A DNA stretch of 64,000 nt from Dipodascopsis uninucleata var. uninucleata (lineage: Eukaryota; Ascomycota; Lipomycetes; Lipomycetales; Lipomycetaceae): NCBI GenBank assembly GCA_030568195.1, contig JAJLTO010000018.1, forward strand, positions 1 to 64,000, in the 5' to 3' direction. The notes beneath the pieces are model-generated. The model had not been told where the DNA came from. It made no database searches and saw only the letters and a program-made list of their open reading frames with translations. Both the position numbers and the translations under genes were made by a program. This document shows, one piece after another, positions 42,223 to 52,125 of this stretch. How positions within the stretch are numbered: the first letter of the stretch is position 1; each line of letters begins with the position of its first letter.

Positions 42223-43920
42223 ATGAGTCACGCAACCAAAGACCAAGCAGAAAATATGGTTGACCAGGTAGACACTTCAACTCTTTCACGAGCAGCAATT
42301 TTCGATAGTGGCTTTGCTGAGAAGGCGAAAGCTGGTCAAGATTCTCTTCAGAAATTGACAATCGGAGAGACTGTTAAAATATATAAAAAGGCAATTTTCT
42401 GGTCGTTGATGGTTTCCATGTGTGTCATCATGGAAGGTTATGATCAGATTCTTATTGGTAACTTCTTTGCCTACCCTGAGTTTGCCAAAAAATTTGGGAA
42501 TTATTACCCTGGTATAGGATATCAATTGACAGCTGCTTGGCAGAGCGGACTTTCAAATGCTTCTAACGCAGGCGGCTTTGTAGGCGTTTTAATGAATGGT
42601 TTCTTAGTTGGACGGTTCGGATATAAGCGAGTGGTTCTAGGTGCTCTTGTCTGTCTTTCAGCGCTTATTTTCATGACATTTTTCGCTCCAAATGTTACTG
42701 TTCTCTGCGTGGGAGAAGTTCTTTGTGCGCTGCCCTGGGGTATATTTGCTGCGTCTGCTCCAGCTTATGCAGCTGAGGTACTTCCAGTAACATTGCGAGT
42801 ATTTCTTACTAGTTACACGAATATGTGCTTTATTATAGGTCAGCTCATTGCAGCTGGAGTTCTCAAAGGACTCGTAAATAATGGTACTGAATGGTCGTAC
42901 AGAATCCCTTTCGCTATCCAATGGGTTTGGCCACTTGTAATATTCCCAGTACTTTTGTTTGCTCCTGAATCACCATGGCATTTGGTCAGAAAGGGAAAAT
43001 TTGATAAGGCCAAAATAATGCTAAAGAAGCTACAAAGCGAGTCACCAAAGGTCGATACTGATCTAATTCTGGCTTCAATTGTGTATACCAACAAGCTAGA
43101 AGAAGAGCTATCTGTTGGTACATCATATTGGGACTGTTTTAAGGGTCCAGAAAAGCGTCGAACAGAGATCGCTTGTATGTCATTCTGCGGTCAAGTATTC
43201 AGCGGAATGAACTTCGCTTACAACTCATCTTATTTCTATCAGCAGATTGGTCTTAGTACGAATCAAATCTATCAATTCAGTGTAGGTGGTATGGCTCTCG
43301 CACTCTTTGCCACAATCTTATCTTGGATCTTCTTTTTACCTCGATTTGGCCGTCGTACGCTTTATATTTGGGGATTAACTGTGCTCACTACCATTCTTAT
43401 TATCATCGGCATACTAGGAGTTAAAAGTGATCAAAAATCTGTAGCATACACTCAAGCAGTGTTGACACTTATTTGGACGGTCATTGTGGAGCTCTCTATT
43501 GGCCAGCTAGGTTGGGCCATTCCAGCAGAGATCGGCTCGACGCGTCTACGTCAGAAGACTGTGTGCCTCGCACGTGATAGTTACTATATCTTCAACCTAC
43601 TTGGAGTGCTTGAGCCATACTTTATGAATCCAACCGAATGGAATCTGAAGAGCTATACTGCTTTTTTCTGGTCTGGTCTTTCGATTATGACTCTCGTTTG
43701 GGCCTATTTCAGACTACCAGAGACTAAGGGCAGATCTAACGATGAGATCGACGTTCTTTTTACTAAGGGTATCTCTGCTAGGAAGTTCTCGTCGTACCAA
43801 GTGGACGCGTTTCATCAGCGCGAGATCGTGGACCTGGTTGTTCGTCAAGCTATGGACGGCGAGATCGGAGACCAGGAAAAAGCTTACAGTAATCAGATTG
43901 AGCATAGCACTTCGACTTAA
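42223..43920 (+). CDS. Maltose/alpha-glucoside-type sugar permease
   Basis: A 565-residue sugar porter of the major facilitator superfamily, closest in wording to fungal maltose and general alpha-glucoside:proton symporters (Mal11/Agt1 type). Marks are VIMEGYDQILIGNFFAYP in segment 1, GRFGYKR between segments 2 and 3, PAYAAEVLPVTLR, FAPESPWHLVRKGK, FGRR, the SIGQLGWAIPAEI region before a TRLRQKTVCLARD loop, and PETKGRSNDEID at the end. The N-terminal 60 residues are polar and cytoplasmic. The ATG at 42223 is chosen from the TATA spacing. It lies downstream of GH36 in the same direction, suggesting joint use of alpha-linked oligosaccharides. Substrate is by family analogy only. Confidence 0.9.
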   Translation: MSHATKDQAENMVDQVDTSTLSRAAIFDSGFAEKAKAGQDSLQKLTIGETVKIYKKAIFWSLMVSMCVIMEGYDQILIGNFFAYPEFAKKFGNYYPGIGYQLTAAWQSGLSNASNAGGFVGVLMNGFLVGRFGYKRVVLGALVCLSALIFMTFFAPNVTVLCVGEVLCALPWGIFAASAPAYAAEVLPVTLRVFLTSYTNMCFIIGQLIAAGVLKGLVNNGTEWSYRIPFAIQWVWPLVIFPVLLFAPESPWHLVRKGKFDKAKIMLKKLQSESPKVDTDLILASIVYTNKLEEELSVGTSYWDCFKGPEKRRTEIACMSFCGQVFSGMNFAYNSSYFYQQIGLSTNQIYQFSVGGMALALFATILSWIFFLPRFGRRTLYIWGLTVLTTILIIIGILGVKSDQKSVAYTQAVLTLIWTVIVELSIGQLGWAIPAEIGSTRLRQKTVCLARDSYYIFNLLGVLEPYFMNPTEWNLKSYTAFFWSGLSIMTLVWAYFRLPETKGRSNDEIDVLFTKGISARKFSSYQVDAFHQREIVDLVVRQAMDGEIGDQEKAYSNQIEHSTST

Positions 43921-45695
43921 ATCTGTTTGTTAATTGGCAACGATGATTTGTGTAATATTCTCTTTTCTAGGTCGCTATATTTGTTACATTTAGCTAAGCA
44001 ATTCTAAAAACTACCGAACTATCCAAGCTAGACATTATTCATTCCTTTAGCGTTTCTGGGCATTGGTGAATCTAAAAGTTGAGAGTTTATACTACAAGGG
44101 CGAAGGATAAACAAGTCTTTCTCCGTCCATTTAAGTGGCGCTCCCTCAAGCCACCATTAAGAAGTCACAAGCTACAGTCACTGCCCAGAGTTTCGAGACA
44201 AAAGTAAGGCGCTACATGGAGTATCTAGATATTTTTCTTGATATCGACTAGAAAATAGCTATGCAGCGTTGCCACAACAAAGAGATATGTAATAAGGCCG
44301 TCAAGTATGAGGTCGCCCAAGGATTAATTTTCGCGCGCGTACATTACTAGATATCAGATATTCAATGCTGCGAAGCTATAAAGGAGCCTAAAAACGCAGA
44401 ATTCGTTAGCTTAGAAATACGATGGAAGTTTTAAACTGGAAAAGAATCCTTATAGACATGCGGAGAAAGCAGATTCCACTTATTTATTATATTTTAACCG
44501 CTAAATCAGCCTTTTCCGAAGATATTTCCGTTGTAGCGTTTTCCACTATTTAATGCTCGCAATGTAGATTTGGTAAGTGTGACGATTCCCATAGCTATAT
44601 TGCAGATTCAATTGTGCTGCATTTCCACTCCCGGAATTTAGTCACTGCAACTCTTGCGAGATCTCCACGAAATAAAGAATGCCGTCGGACTCGCGAAGTA
44701 GAACTATGAATCGAACGGATGTGGAAGGCCTGGTGACTACAGCATTTTTGATTACGAGATGACACCTGAATCTTATAGCTGTAGACTTTACGGCTATATT
44801 TCATTTCAATGTCTACTATTTTGCTCTAGTAATTACACGGTCATGACTCCGAAGGTAACAAAAGTACGCTGCCATTGGAGCTGATAAGTGACCGCTCAAA
44901 GCTGCTGAAACACTTTTGCTGCAAGCAAAAAAATGCGGTGATTGGTAAACCGAACGTAAAATTTCGAGTCTCTATGCAGATGAAAATGCGAAGGGCTCTC
45001 ATGTTTTACGCCAGATAGAGCTCAGATTTTCCGACTAGGCCTGCTCTTGACTACAAGATCTTAAAAAAGCCCTATGTAAGGTACTACATGATGGGAATTA
45101 GGTAATACTGTCAAAGTGATCCAATATCGATGTCGCATCTTGTATATAGGACGATGTCTTTACAGACAAGTTAATCATATCGTCTTCTGTATTATGAATA
45201 TAATTTATTATAAATAATGTCCATTAAAACAAACAATTCTATACGATTATATGAACTAACATCTGTTGTTATAATGGCGAGACGTAACTATGAGATCATA
45301 AGTTGTCATGCTTACTTTATAGCTAAAGCAGTTAGGTTATAGGACAGAAGTACACCTAGTAGTCTCGTACCATATTATGATTTATTTTCAGCCACTGAAT
45401 TATTATAGCTCTGAAGAGAATACGAGAGGCATTAGAACTGCTTATGTCTCCATCATCGATAGTCGCAAGGCTCACATATAGCGTCTTAAATTCGTCACCC
45501 GAAGGTTAAAGCGGCTGAAGGATTCTACTACTGTACGACTAAAATAGAACAGGTCTAAGCAACATCTGACCCACAGAGAATACGAACAGTTAGTGCACAT
45601 GTTCCTAATCTGTATTGCGTACCATGCATATAAAAAGGCTGCCGTCTCTGTTGTCTACTGGATGGTCCTATATCTATGCTGTCTGATGTTTAAAG
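43921..45695. other. Spacer between sugar permease and flavoprotein gene
   Basis: About 1.8 kb with no supported coding sequence. Short frames at 44595-44804 (-) and 45593-45796 (+) are not protein-like or overlap the next gene. It carries the flavoprotein promoter at its right end. Confidence 0.5.
45629..45636 (+). promoter_or_regulatory. TATA box of flavoprotein gene
   Basis: TATAAAAA, 67 bp upstream of the ATG at 45696. Confidence 0.5.
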
Positions 45696-47087
45696 ATGGT
45701 GTCTGTTGCTACTCTCGTGAAATCAGCTGCAGCACTATGCTCTGTGCTCGTATTTGTATCCGCAGAGAAATCGGATTCGGCGTTTGGAGCTTGTAATATC
45801 ATTACGAGAGATGTTATCGTCCTCGGCGGAGGCTCTTCAGGTACATATTCAGCCATCCAACTGAAAGATTCCGGAAAGTCTGTAGTAGTGGTCGAGCAGA
45901 AGGACACACTCGGAGGTCATACTGAGACATATGTCGACCCGTCCACAAACGCCACTGTTGACTACGGTGTCATTTATTTCCATACAACTGATATTGTGAA
46001 GACCTATTTCGAAAGGTTAAATGTCTCGTACACTATAGAACCTGCAACGAACGATATTGAAACCATCTATTATGACTTCAGCAAGGGTGTCAATGCGACT
46101 TCTTATAATGCTACTAACGTTGAAGGTGCATTGATGAAATACGTAGAACTCCTTGCGAAATACTCGTACATTGAAGATGGGTTCGACTTGGAGTATCCAG
46201 TTCCAGAAGATCTTCTAATCCCATTTGGTCTATTCATTAAAAAATACGATATTGAAGACTTCATTACGATTGTTTTCAGCTTCGGGCAAGGTCTCGGTAA
46301 TATACTCGACCAGCCTACGCTATACGTGTTCAAGAATTTCGGTACTGAAATTGTGGAAGCTTTGCAGACTGGCTTCCTATCAATTACATCTCACGATACC
46401 CACGAAATCTATGAGAAAGCTGAAACTGTTCTTGGTACAGAAAATCTGCTACTTAGCAGCAGATTGCTTTATGTCGACCGCACCAAAGACTTTGTTGAAG
46501 TAGCTGTTAAAACACCCAATGGTATAAAGATAATCCACGCGAAAAAGATACTAGTTACTATTCCTCCTAAAGTTGAGAATCTGGTTTCTTTCGACCTGGA
46601 CGAAACTGAGTACTCAATTTTCTCACAGTTCATAAATACAGCTTACTATACGAGTCTTATCAGGACCTCTGGCTTACCAGATGACGTCGCATTTGCTAAC
46701 GCTGGCGTTGATACTCTATACAATTTGCCACCTTTACCTGGCGTTTATTCATTTACTCCTACTGGCATTTCAGGACTTCTAGGTGTCAAATATGGTAGTC
46801 CAGCTATAATTCCTGATGAAGTTGTTAAAGCCGATATAGTTGCCGATGTCAAGAAGTGGAATCCCGAGGCCGAAGTCGAGTTCGCAGTCTTTTCTAGTCA
46901 TTCGCCATTTGAGCTTACTGTCCCATCCGCCCTTATTGAAAGATACTTTTATAGGGACCTCTATGGTCTTCAGGGACATAGCAACACGTTCTATACCGGT
47001 GCCGCATTCCATACTCAGGACTCATCGATGTTGTGGAAGTTCACGCTTGAGAAAGTTTTACCTAAGATCATTGCTTCGTTAGAATAG
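45696..47087 (+). CDS. Secreted FAD-dependent amine-oxidase-like protein
   Basis: A 463-residue flavoprotein with a probable signal peptide (hydrophobic LVKSAAALCSVLVFVSA, cleavage near residue 23). The dinucleotide-binding motif follows at once: VIVLGGGSSGTYSAIQL (about 41-57), then VVVVEQKDTLGGHTETY, the second FAD contact of the amine oxidase/phytoene desaturase superfamily. Several N-glycosylation sequons (NAT, NVS, NATS, NATN) support secretion. The C-terminal FYTGAAFHTQDSSMLW is in place of the usual FAD-closing motif. Filamentous fungi have similar proteins annotated as beta-cyclopiazonate-dehydrogenase-like oxidases. The substrate is unknown. It lies between two sugar permeases in the same block, so an extracellular oxidase acting on a sugar- or plant-derived compound is possible but unproven. 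Confidence 0.8.
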   Translation: MVSVATLVKSAAALCSVLVFVSAEKSDSAFGACNIITRDVIVLGGGSSGTYSAIQLKDSGKSVVVVEQKDTLGGHTETYVDPSTNATVDYGVIYFHTTDIVKTYFERLNVSYTIEPATNDIETIYYDFSKGVNATSYNATNVEGALMKYVELLAKYSYIEDGFDLEYPVPEDLLIPFGLFIKKYDIEDFITIVFSFGQGLGNILDQPTLYVFKNFGTEIVEALQTGFLSITSHDTHEIYEKAETVLGTENLLLSSRLLYVDRTKDFVEVAVKTPNGIKIIHAKKILVTIPPKVENLVSFDLDETEYSIFSQFINTAYYTSLIRTSGLPDDVAFANAGVDTLYNLPPLPGVYSFTPTGISGLLGVKYGSPAIIPDEVVKADIVADVKKWNPEAEVEFAVFSSHSPFELTVPSALIERYFYRDLYGLQGHSNTFYTGAAFHTQDSSMLWKFTLEKVLPKIIASLE

Positions 47088-48032
47088 ATTGTTTAGCTCA
47101 ATACAAGACTCAGATTTCCGTATTCTAGAAGTGGAACACTTGAAATTAACTTTTACGTCTTTATATTTGTCTACCATACTTCTAATTTAATTGCTTGTAC
47201 TTTTTTGACTAATCATCTGAGCAATTTACAGAACTTAAACCGAACCTGTCAACGTTTGATTTCATTTATCTCTTTCATCTCGAAATATCAGACCAGCATT
47301 TTATAGCTTGAGATTTGAAATTTATGCCAATAATTTGTACTATAGAAATTAGTGGTAAGTTACTATAGCTATACGATATTTAATGTTTTTAATCCGATTT
47401 AGCAGTCCATACATTTATTGGCTGCAGCGGCATTGCCTCAAAATAAACTCCATATTTTAGGCATTTTCTAACATGTAACAAACACTATAAATACTTTACA
47501 GTTAAAGCCTATATACATGTTCTGGCTCTCTGTTGAATAAGGTCTAAACTCGCTAGAATAATAGGAAAGCAGTAGTGATTAAAAGCATAGGTCATACTTG
47601 CGATCATGCCTGTACTTAAAGGTCTACAATTCCTACGTGCATAGACTGCACTTCCATAAGTAAAGTAGGAATGGGTGAAAACTCTTAGCCCTCATATAAT
47701 GGAAGCAATGAAAAGCTCTTTTCTAAGGCTAGTAAATGTGTGTACTACTAACTACCCGTACCTACTACTTTTACTTCATTCGTCGTGCGTTTGTCCTCCT
47801 CGGTATACTTTTGTTGCCTTAACTTGACACTTATACCTTAATAGTCATCGGAAACTAATTTTCCCCAGATTAAATTTATCATATTACAAAAATATATCTA
47901 ATACAGATTTAGCGAATCTATGTGCTCTATAAACTTTGTACAGGCTAAGACAACGAAAATTCTGCTTTCTGTTATTATAGAAAACAGAAAACTTCACTCA
48001 TTTGGGTAAAATAATACAATATAGAAATATGT
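47088..48032. other. Convergent 3' spacer
   Basis: A/T-rich spacer between the flavoprotein (+) and the lactose/cellodextrin-type permease (-). No coding sequence or structured element was recognised. Confidence 0.55.
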
Positions 48033-49601
48033 TTAAACCTCTTCTTCATGGTTTATCTCGGTGCCTTTAGAAGGCAACCATACACTTGTCGATGCGCTAG
48101 AGCCGTCGAACACTTCAGCCACCTCTTCGAGCGTTCGTCCTTTGGTTTCAGGGAAAATAAAGAATACAAATACGCACTCCGTAGCAACAATGCAACAATA
48201 AACAATGTAGTACTTCCAGTTAATTGCATCCATCGCAATGGAATTGACGTAACCGTTGTAGATAGAAGAACAACCATTTACGAGCTGTGTAATAGCCATA
48301 CCCTTGGAACGCAAATAGAATGGCAAAACCTCAGTCAAGTATAGGTATGGTAGACCAAGAAGACCAATATTATACGAGAAATAGTATAAAAAGATCATAG
48401 CCAAAACACCACGGCCCAATGCTGGATCTGAGAAGTCTCTTTGTTGATTTATAGCTGACAATACTGTCCAGATCACGTAAGTGACTGTCATCAGGAATGT
48501 AGATGTCAGGAATACCTGCCTTCTTCCAAACCTTGGAACTATTGGCGTAAGTATTATTGCTATACCGAAGTTGTAAATCATCAATGCTCCATTAATGATA
48601 AGTTGCCGCGAAGATGACGTAATTCCAATAGAGTTGAGGACGAGAGAAAGGTAGTATGATACGAGACCGTTGCCGGACATCTGTTGCATAAAAGGTACAG
48701 CCACAGTAAGAACAAGTCGTCTTCGATTAGGTTTCTGAAAGAATGCAGCGTAGGAAACACTCTTCAGTGACTTCTCAAATTGAATAGCTGCAATAATTTC
48801 AGCCATCTCGAATTCAACAAGAGCCGATGACCCATCACCATCTGCATGATACTTCACAAGAATTTTTCGTGCTTCGCTGACCTTGTCCTTGTATATAAGG
48901 TATCTAGGAGATTCAGGAACAAAGAAGATCATCATCAACTGAACAATGGGAAAAAATGCTTGTAGCAAAGAAGGAATTCGCCAAGACCAGTCTGAGTCAC
49001 CCATCCAGTACGTACCATACGTTATCCAAGCAGCAAGCGTAGCACCTGAATACCACATAATATTATATGAAGTAGTGATAGGACCACGGTGAGTAGGATA
49101 AGATAATTCAGAAAGTAAGGTAGGAGAAGGATTAACAGAAATAGAACTTCCGAAGCCAACAATAAATCGTGCTGCAAAGAACATGCCATAAGAATTTGCT
49201 CCAGCCTGCATGGCTGCGCCTAAGACTACTAATGCTGCACCAACAGCAATACCGGCTCTTCTTCCAAACTTGTCAGATATATATCCTCCAGGAATGAAAG
49301 CCAATACCTGACCAAATGTTGGTGCCGCAGAAAGATGGCCGAGGCGGTATCCGGTAGGATGATTGAAGTAGTCTTGCCACTGACTCTGAGATTGAAGACC
49401 GTTTAACATAGAACCATCATATCCAGTAGTCGTTGAACTCATGATAGGACAAAGCAAGAGAAGATTCAGCAACAATAAATTGCGTCTCTTATACCAAGGC
49501 TTTTCATTCTTGGGTAAGACATCCTCGAGCTTCAAATGCTCTTGAGTCTGGTTTGCCTTTTGGCCATCACCGGCAAGATCGCTTAGTTCTACTCTACTCA
49601 T
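48033..49601 (-). CDS. Lactose/cellodextrin-type sugar permease
   Basis: A 522-residue sugar porter of the group that holds yeast Lac12 and Neurospora cellodextrin transporters. Marks are CPIMSSTTTGYDGSMLNGLQ in segment 1, GYISDKFGRR, FVPESPRYLIYKDK, PFMQQMSGNGLVSYYL in segment 7, RFGRRQVFL, YLTEVLPFYLRSKG and FPETKGRTLEEVAEVFDG. The ATG at 49601 is the first in frame; further upstream only a TTG (49631) is available, 27 bp from the TATA box. It shares a divergent promoter with the GH5 gene and lies 2.5 kb from a cytosolic GH1 beta-glucosidase, so import of cellobiose, lactose or another beta-glycoside for internal cleavage is a reasonable inference. Confidence 0.9.
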   Translation of the reverse strand: MSRVELSDLAGDGQKANQTQEHLKLEDVLPKNEKPWYKRRNLLLLNLLLLCPIMSSTTTGYDGSMLNGLQSQSQWQDYFNHPTGYRLGHLSAAPTFGQVLAFIPGGYISDKFGRRAGIAVGAALVVLGAAMQAGANSYGMFFAARFIVGFGSSISVNPSPTLLSELSYPTHRGPITTSYNIMWYSGATLAAWITYGTYWMGDSDWSWRIPSLLQAFFPIVQLMMIFFVPESPRYLIYKDKVSEARKILVKYHADGDGSSALVEFEMAEIIAAIQFEKSLKSVSYAAFFQKPNRRRLVLTVAVPFMQQMSGNGLVSYYLSLVLNSIGITSSSRQLIINGALMIYNFGIAIILTPIVPRFGRRQVFLTSTFLMTVTYVIWTVLSAINQQRDFSDPALGRGVLAMIFLYYFSYNIGLLGLPYLYLTEVLPFYLRSKGMAITQLVNGCSSIYNGYVNSIAMDAINWKYYIVYCCIVATECVFVFFIFPETKGRTLEEVAEVFDGSSASTSVWLPSKGTEINHEEEV

Positions 49602-49657
49602 CGGATTGTTTGATATGTATGACCCTCTCAACTATTGACACTTGCCAATGTCTCTTA

Positions 49658-49664
49658 ATTTATA
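49658..49664 (-). promoter_or_regulatory. TATA box of lactose/cellodextrin-type permease
   Basis: TATAAAT on the minus strand, 57-63 bp upstream of the ATG at 49601. Confidence 0.5.
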
Positions 49665-49831
49665 GACTTCTACATCAGTCCCTGTCATCTATAGACGATC
49701 ATAAATACAATGCAGCCGCTTTAAACGGCAAAATTCTTGCGTAAGTCGCGAGTAGTGTATATGAAATAGTTCTGGGGTATGTTCGAATTTGGCATTGTGG
49801 GGTATCCTAAGCTAAGTTTTACTTTTTTAGC

Positions 49832-49842
49832 TAATCCGCGGA
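49832..49842 (+). promoter_or_regulatory. Candidate Zn2Cys6 site TAATCCGCGGA (copy 1)
   Basis: TAATCCGCGGA with the perfect palindrome ATCCGCGGAT (49834-49843). CCGCGG is a pair of everted CCG/CGG half-sites, as bound by Gal4-type zinc-cluster dimers. It lies 231 bp from the permease ATG and 447 bp from the GH5 ATG. The same eleven bases recur at 53757-53767 before GH1. Confidence 0.5.
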
Positions 49843-50190
49843 TGTACTAATTTGTGCAATCCGTTAAACGCGCGACTCTTCAAGTACCTAAGCATATCTC
49901 GTGGACTGTATTATTTTACAGCATGTGCTAAATAGAGATAAAGCGGATAAATCAGTGGAATACATTGAAGTCACAGGCTATAAATTTATTCTATAAGAAT
50001 GAAGAGTGGATAAATATGTCCTTATGATACCATCGTCGCGTCAGTAGTTCTGACGCTCTTGGATTGATACACATATCTCTCTCTACTTGTATATTTCTAT
50101 TTCAAAGAAAACAAGCTTTTCAAAGCTTTTACAGCCTAAAGACTTAGTACTTATATGTAAGGTATAACTATGTACTAAGGTATCATTACG

Positions 50191-50216
50191 TATATATATA
50201 TATATATATATATATA
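50191..50216. repeat. (TA)13 dinucleotide run in GH5 promoter
   Basis: Thirteen uninterrupted TA units end 72 bp upstream of the GH5 ATG. It could act as a variable-length TATA region. Confidence 0.85.
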
Positions 50217-50288
50217 CGGAAATATATCATTGATGCTTTACTGCTAAGTTACTGACAAAGAAGTACAGAAAACGTCGCAACTTACAAA

Positions 50289-51781
50289 ATGTCATCCGCA
50301 ATAGAATTAGCAGGTATTCTTAAAACAAAAGGTCAAAGTATAGTGGATAGTAACGGCAATAATGTCATCTTGAAAGGCGTATGTAATATCGACTTTGTTG
50401 TCCTGAGTAAACTTATATTGACGATGTTTGGAACTTATAGGCTGCACTGGGAGGACTGTTGAACATGGAGAACTTCATCACTGGTTACGCTGGTCACGAA
50501 ACTGAACAAACTAAGCTCATTAGGTCAGCTATTGGAGAAGAGAAGACTAGATTCTTTTATGATAGGCTCTACGACTACTTTTGGACGGAGGAAGATGCAA
50601 AGTTCTTCAAGAGTGTTGGTTTTAATGCCCTACGAATCCCTTTTAACTACCGTCATTTTATTGATGACATGAATCCTGACGTAATCAAAGAGAGTGGATT
50701 TGAGCTACTTGACCGAGTCGTTGAACGCTGTGCAAAGTACGGTATATACTCAGTGCTTGATCTTCACGCTGTCCCTGGAGGGCAGAACCAGGACTGGCAC
50801 TCTGATAATGTCACCAATAAGGCTCTGTTTTGGGAGTTCAAAGACTTTCAGGATCGAGCAGTCCAGCTATGGGTTTCCCTAGCAGAGCACTACAAGGGAA
50901 ACCCTTATATTGCAGGCTACAACCCTCTTAATGAACCAGCTGATGAAGAGCACGTTCGATTATTGGCATTCTACGAACGCATCGAGAAGGCCATTAGAGC
51001 TATTGATCCCGATCACATTTTATTTTTGGATGGAAATACTTATGCTGGTGATTTCAGCAAATTTGGAGAGCCTTTACCAAATATTGTCTACTCCATCCAT
51101 GATTACTCAAAGTTTGGATTTCCTGGATTTGATTATGTTGGAAGCAATGATCAAAAGGCTCAACTGTTTAGGCAATACAACAGAAAGGTGAAGGAAGCGA
51201 ACGCTCATACTGTCCCTATATGGAATGGTGAGTTTGGTCCAATATATGAGTCTGAAGATGGTGAGAATGCTGTTGAAGCAAATAAGATCAACGTCAAGCG
51301 ATACAATGTTCTCAGAGAACAGCTTAAAATTTATAGAGAAAATAATGTTTCATGGTCTATCTGGGTATACAAGGATATTGGACTACAAGGCCTTGTTTAT
51401 GTTTCTCCCGAAACTCCATGGATGACACGATTTAGTGATTTCGTTTCAAAGAAGAGACGACTCGGTGCTGACTTCTGGGGCGCTAATCCTGATAAATCTA
51501 TGGAAAGTGCCCTCGATAGCATGACTGAAGTCTTTAAGAAAGAAATCCCCGAGGAGTTCCACAAAGCACTTTATCCTCCTCTTTGGGATATCAAGCGACA
51601 AATCTCTCGTGCCAGTAGAGAAATACTTCTCAGCACATATCTTAGCTATGAGTTTGCTTCTTTATTTATGGACTTGTCATACGAGCAGCTAGATGATCTT
51701 GCCGCTTCCTTCAAGTTTGAGAACTGTATCAAGCGCACGTTGCTTAACGAATACCTCCACAATGATTGTGTTCAGGAATAA
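50289..51781 (+). CDS. GH5 cytosolic glycosidase, two exons
   Basis: Glycoside hydrolase family 5 enzyme of about 476 residues, resembling the fungal group annotated as glucan 1,3-beta-glucosidase or YBR056W-like. Exon 1 is 50289-50378 and exon 2 is 50441-51781; the 62-bp intron has donor GTATGT and acceptor TTATAG. Splicing gives NVILKGAALGGLLNMENFITGY. The catalytic acid/base lies in NPLNEP (Glu about 195) and the nucleophile in WNGEFGP (Glu about 294). The N-terminus is not a signal peptide, so action is intracellular. Frame-only annotation would start at a non-ATG codon at 50459 and lose exon 1. It shares its promoter with the lactose/cellodextrin-type permease and converges with GH1. Confidence 0.9.
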
Positions 51782-52125
51782 ATGAGCCGTAGACAGTATA
51801 TTTTTAATAGTAAGATATGAAATGAATGTCCAAATTTTGTATACATCATCATTCTACCAAAACACGATAATAATAAACTAAGTGCGTTCTCTCATCTACA
51901 TCACTCCTCTCTATTAATTGTTAGGTCGAACTAATTTTTTTCAATCTATATATTATACGTGTATTAAGTGACGGCTGCTACTTAAGCTTATATACATCCA
52001 TATTATAGATTTCCTAGTTCGTGTTTTCTATGGAAATATGAATCATTTGATGGTCAAAATCTATCACGATATACAAAAAAATACACCATAGGACTGCTAA
52101 TCCAAACACAATCAACGGATTACCA
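51782..52125. other. Convergent 3' spacer between GH5 and GH1
   Basis: A/T-rich with 3'-end-like sequences on both strands; no gene or structured element seen. Confidence 0.6.

Larger units (their letters stand above)
49602..50288. promoter_or_regulatory. Divergent promoter between permease and GH5 gene
   Basis: Bidirectional control region of 687 bp. It has a minus-strand TATA box for the permease (49658-49664), the motif TAATCCGCGGA (49832-49842) also found before GH1, and a (TA)13 run (50191-50216) about 75 bp upstream of the GH5 ATG that may serve as its TATA element. Confidence 0.6.

Noticed and set aside
49602-49631. Ten-codon extension of the lactose/cellodextrin-type permease
   Set aside because: It starts with TTG and is too close to the TATA box; the ATG at 49601 is used.
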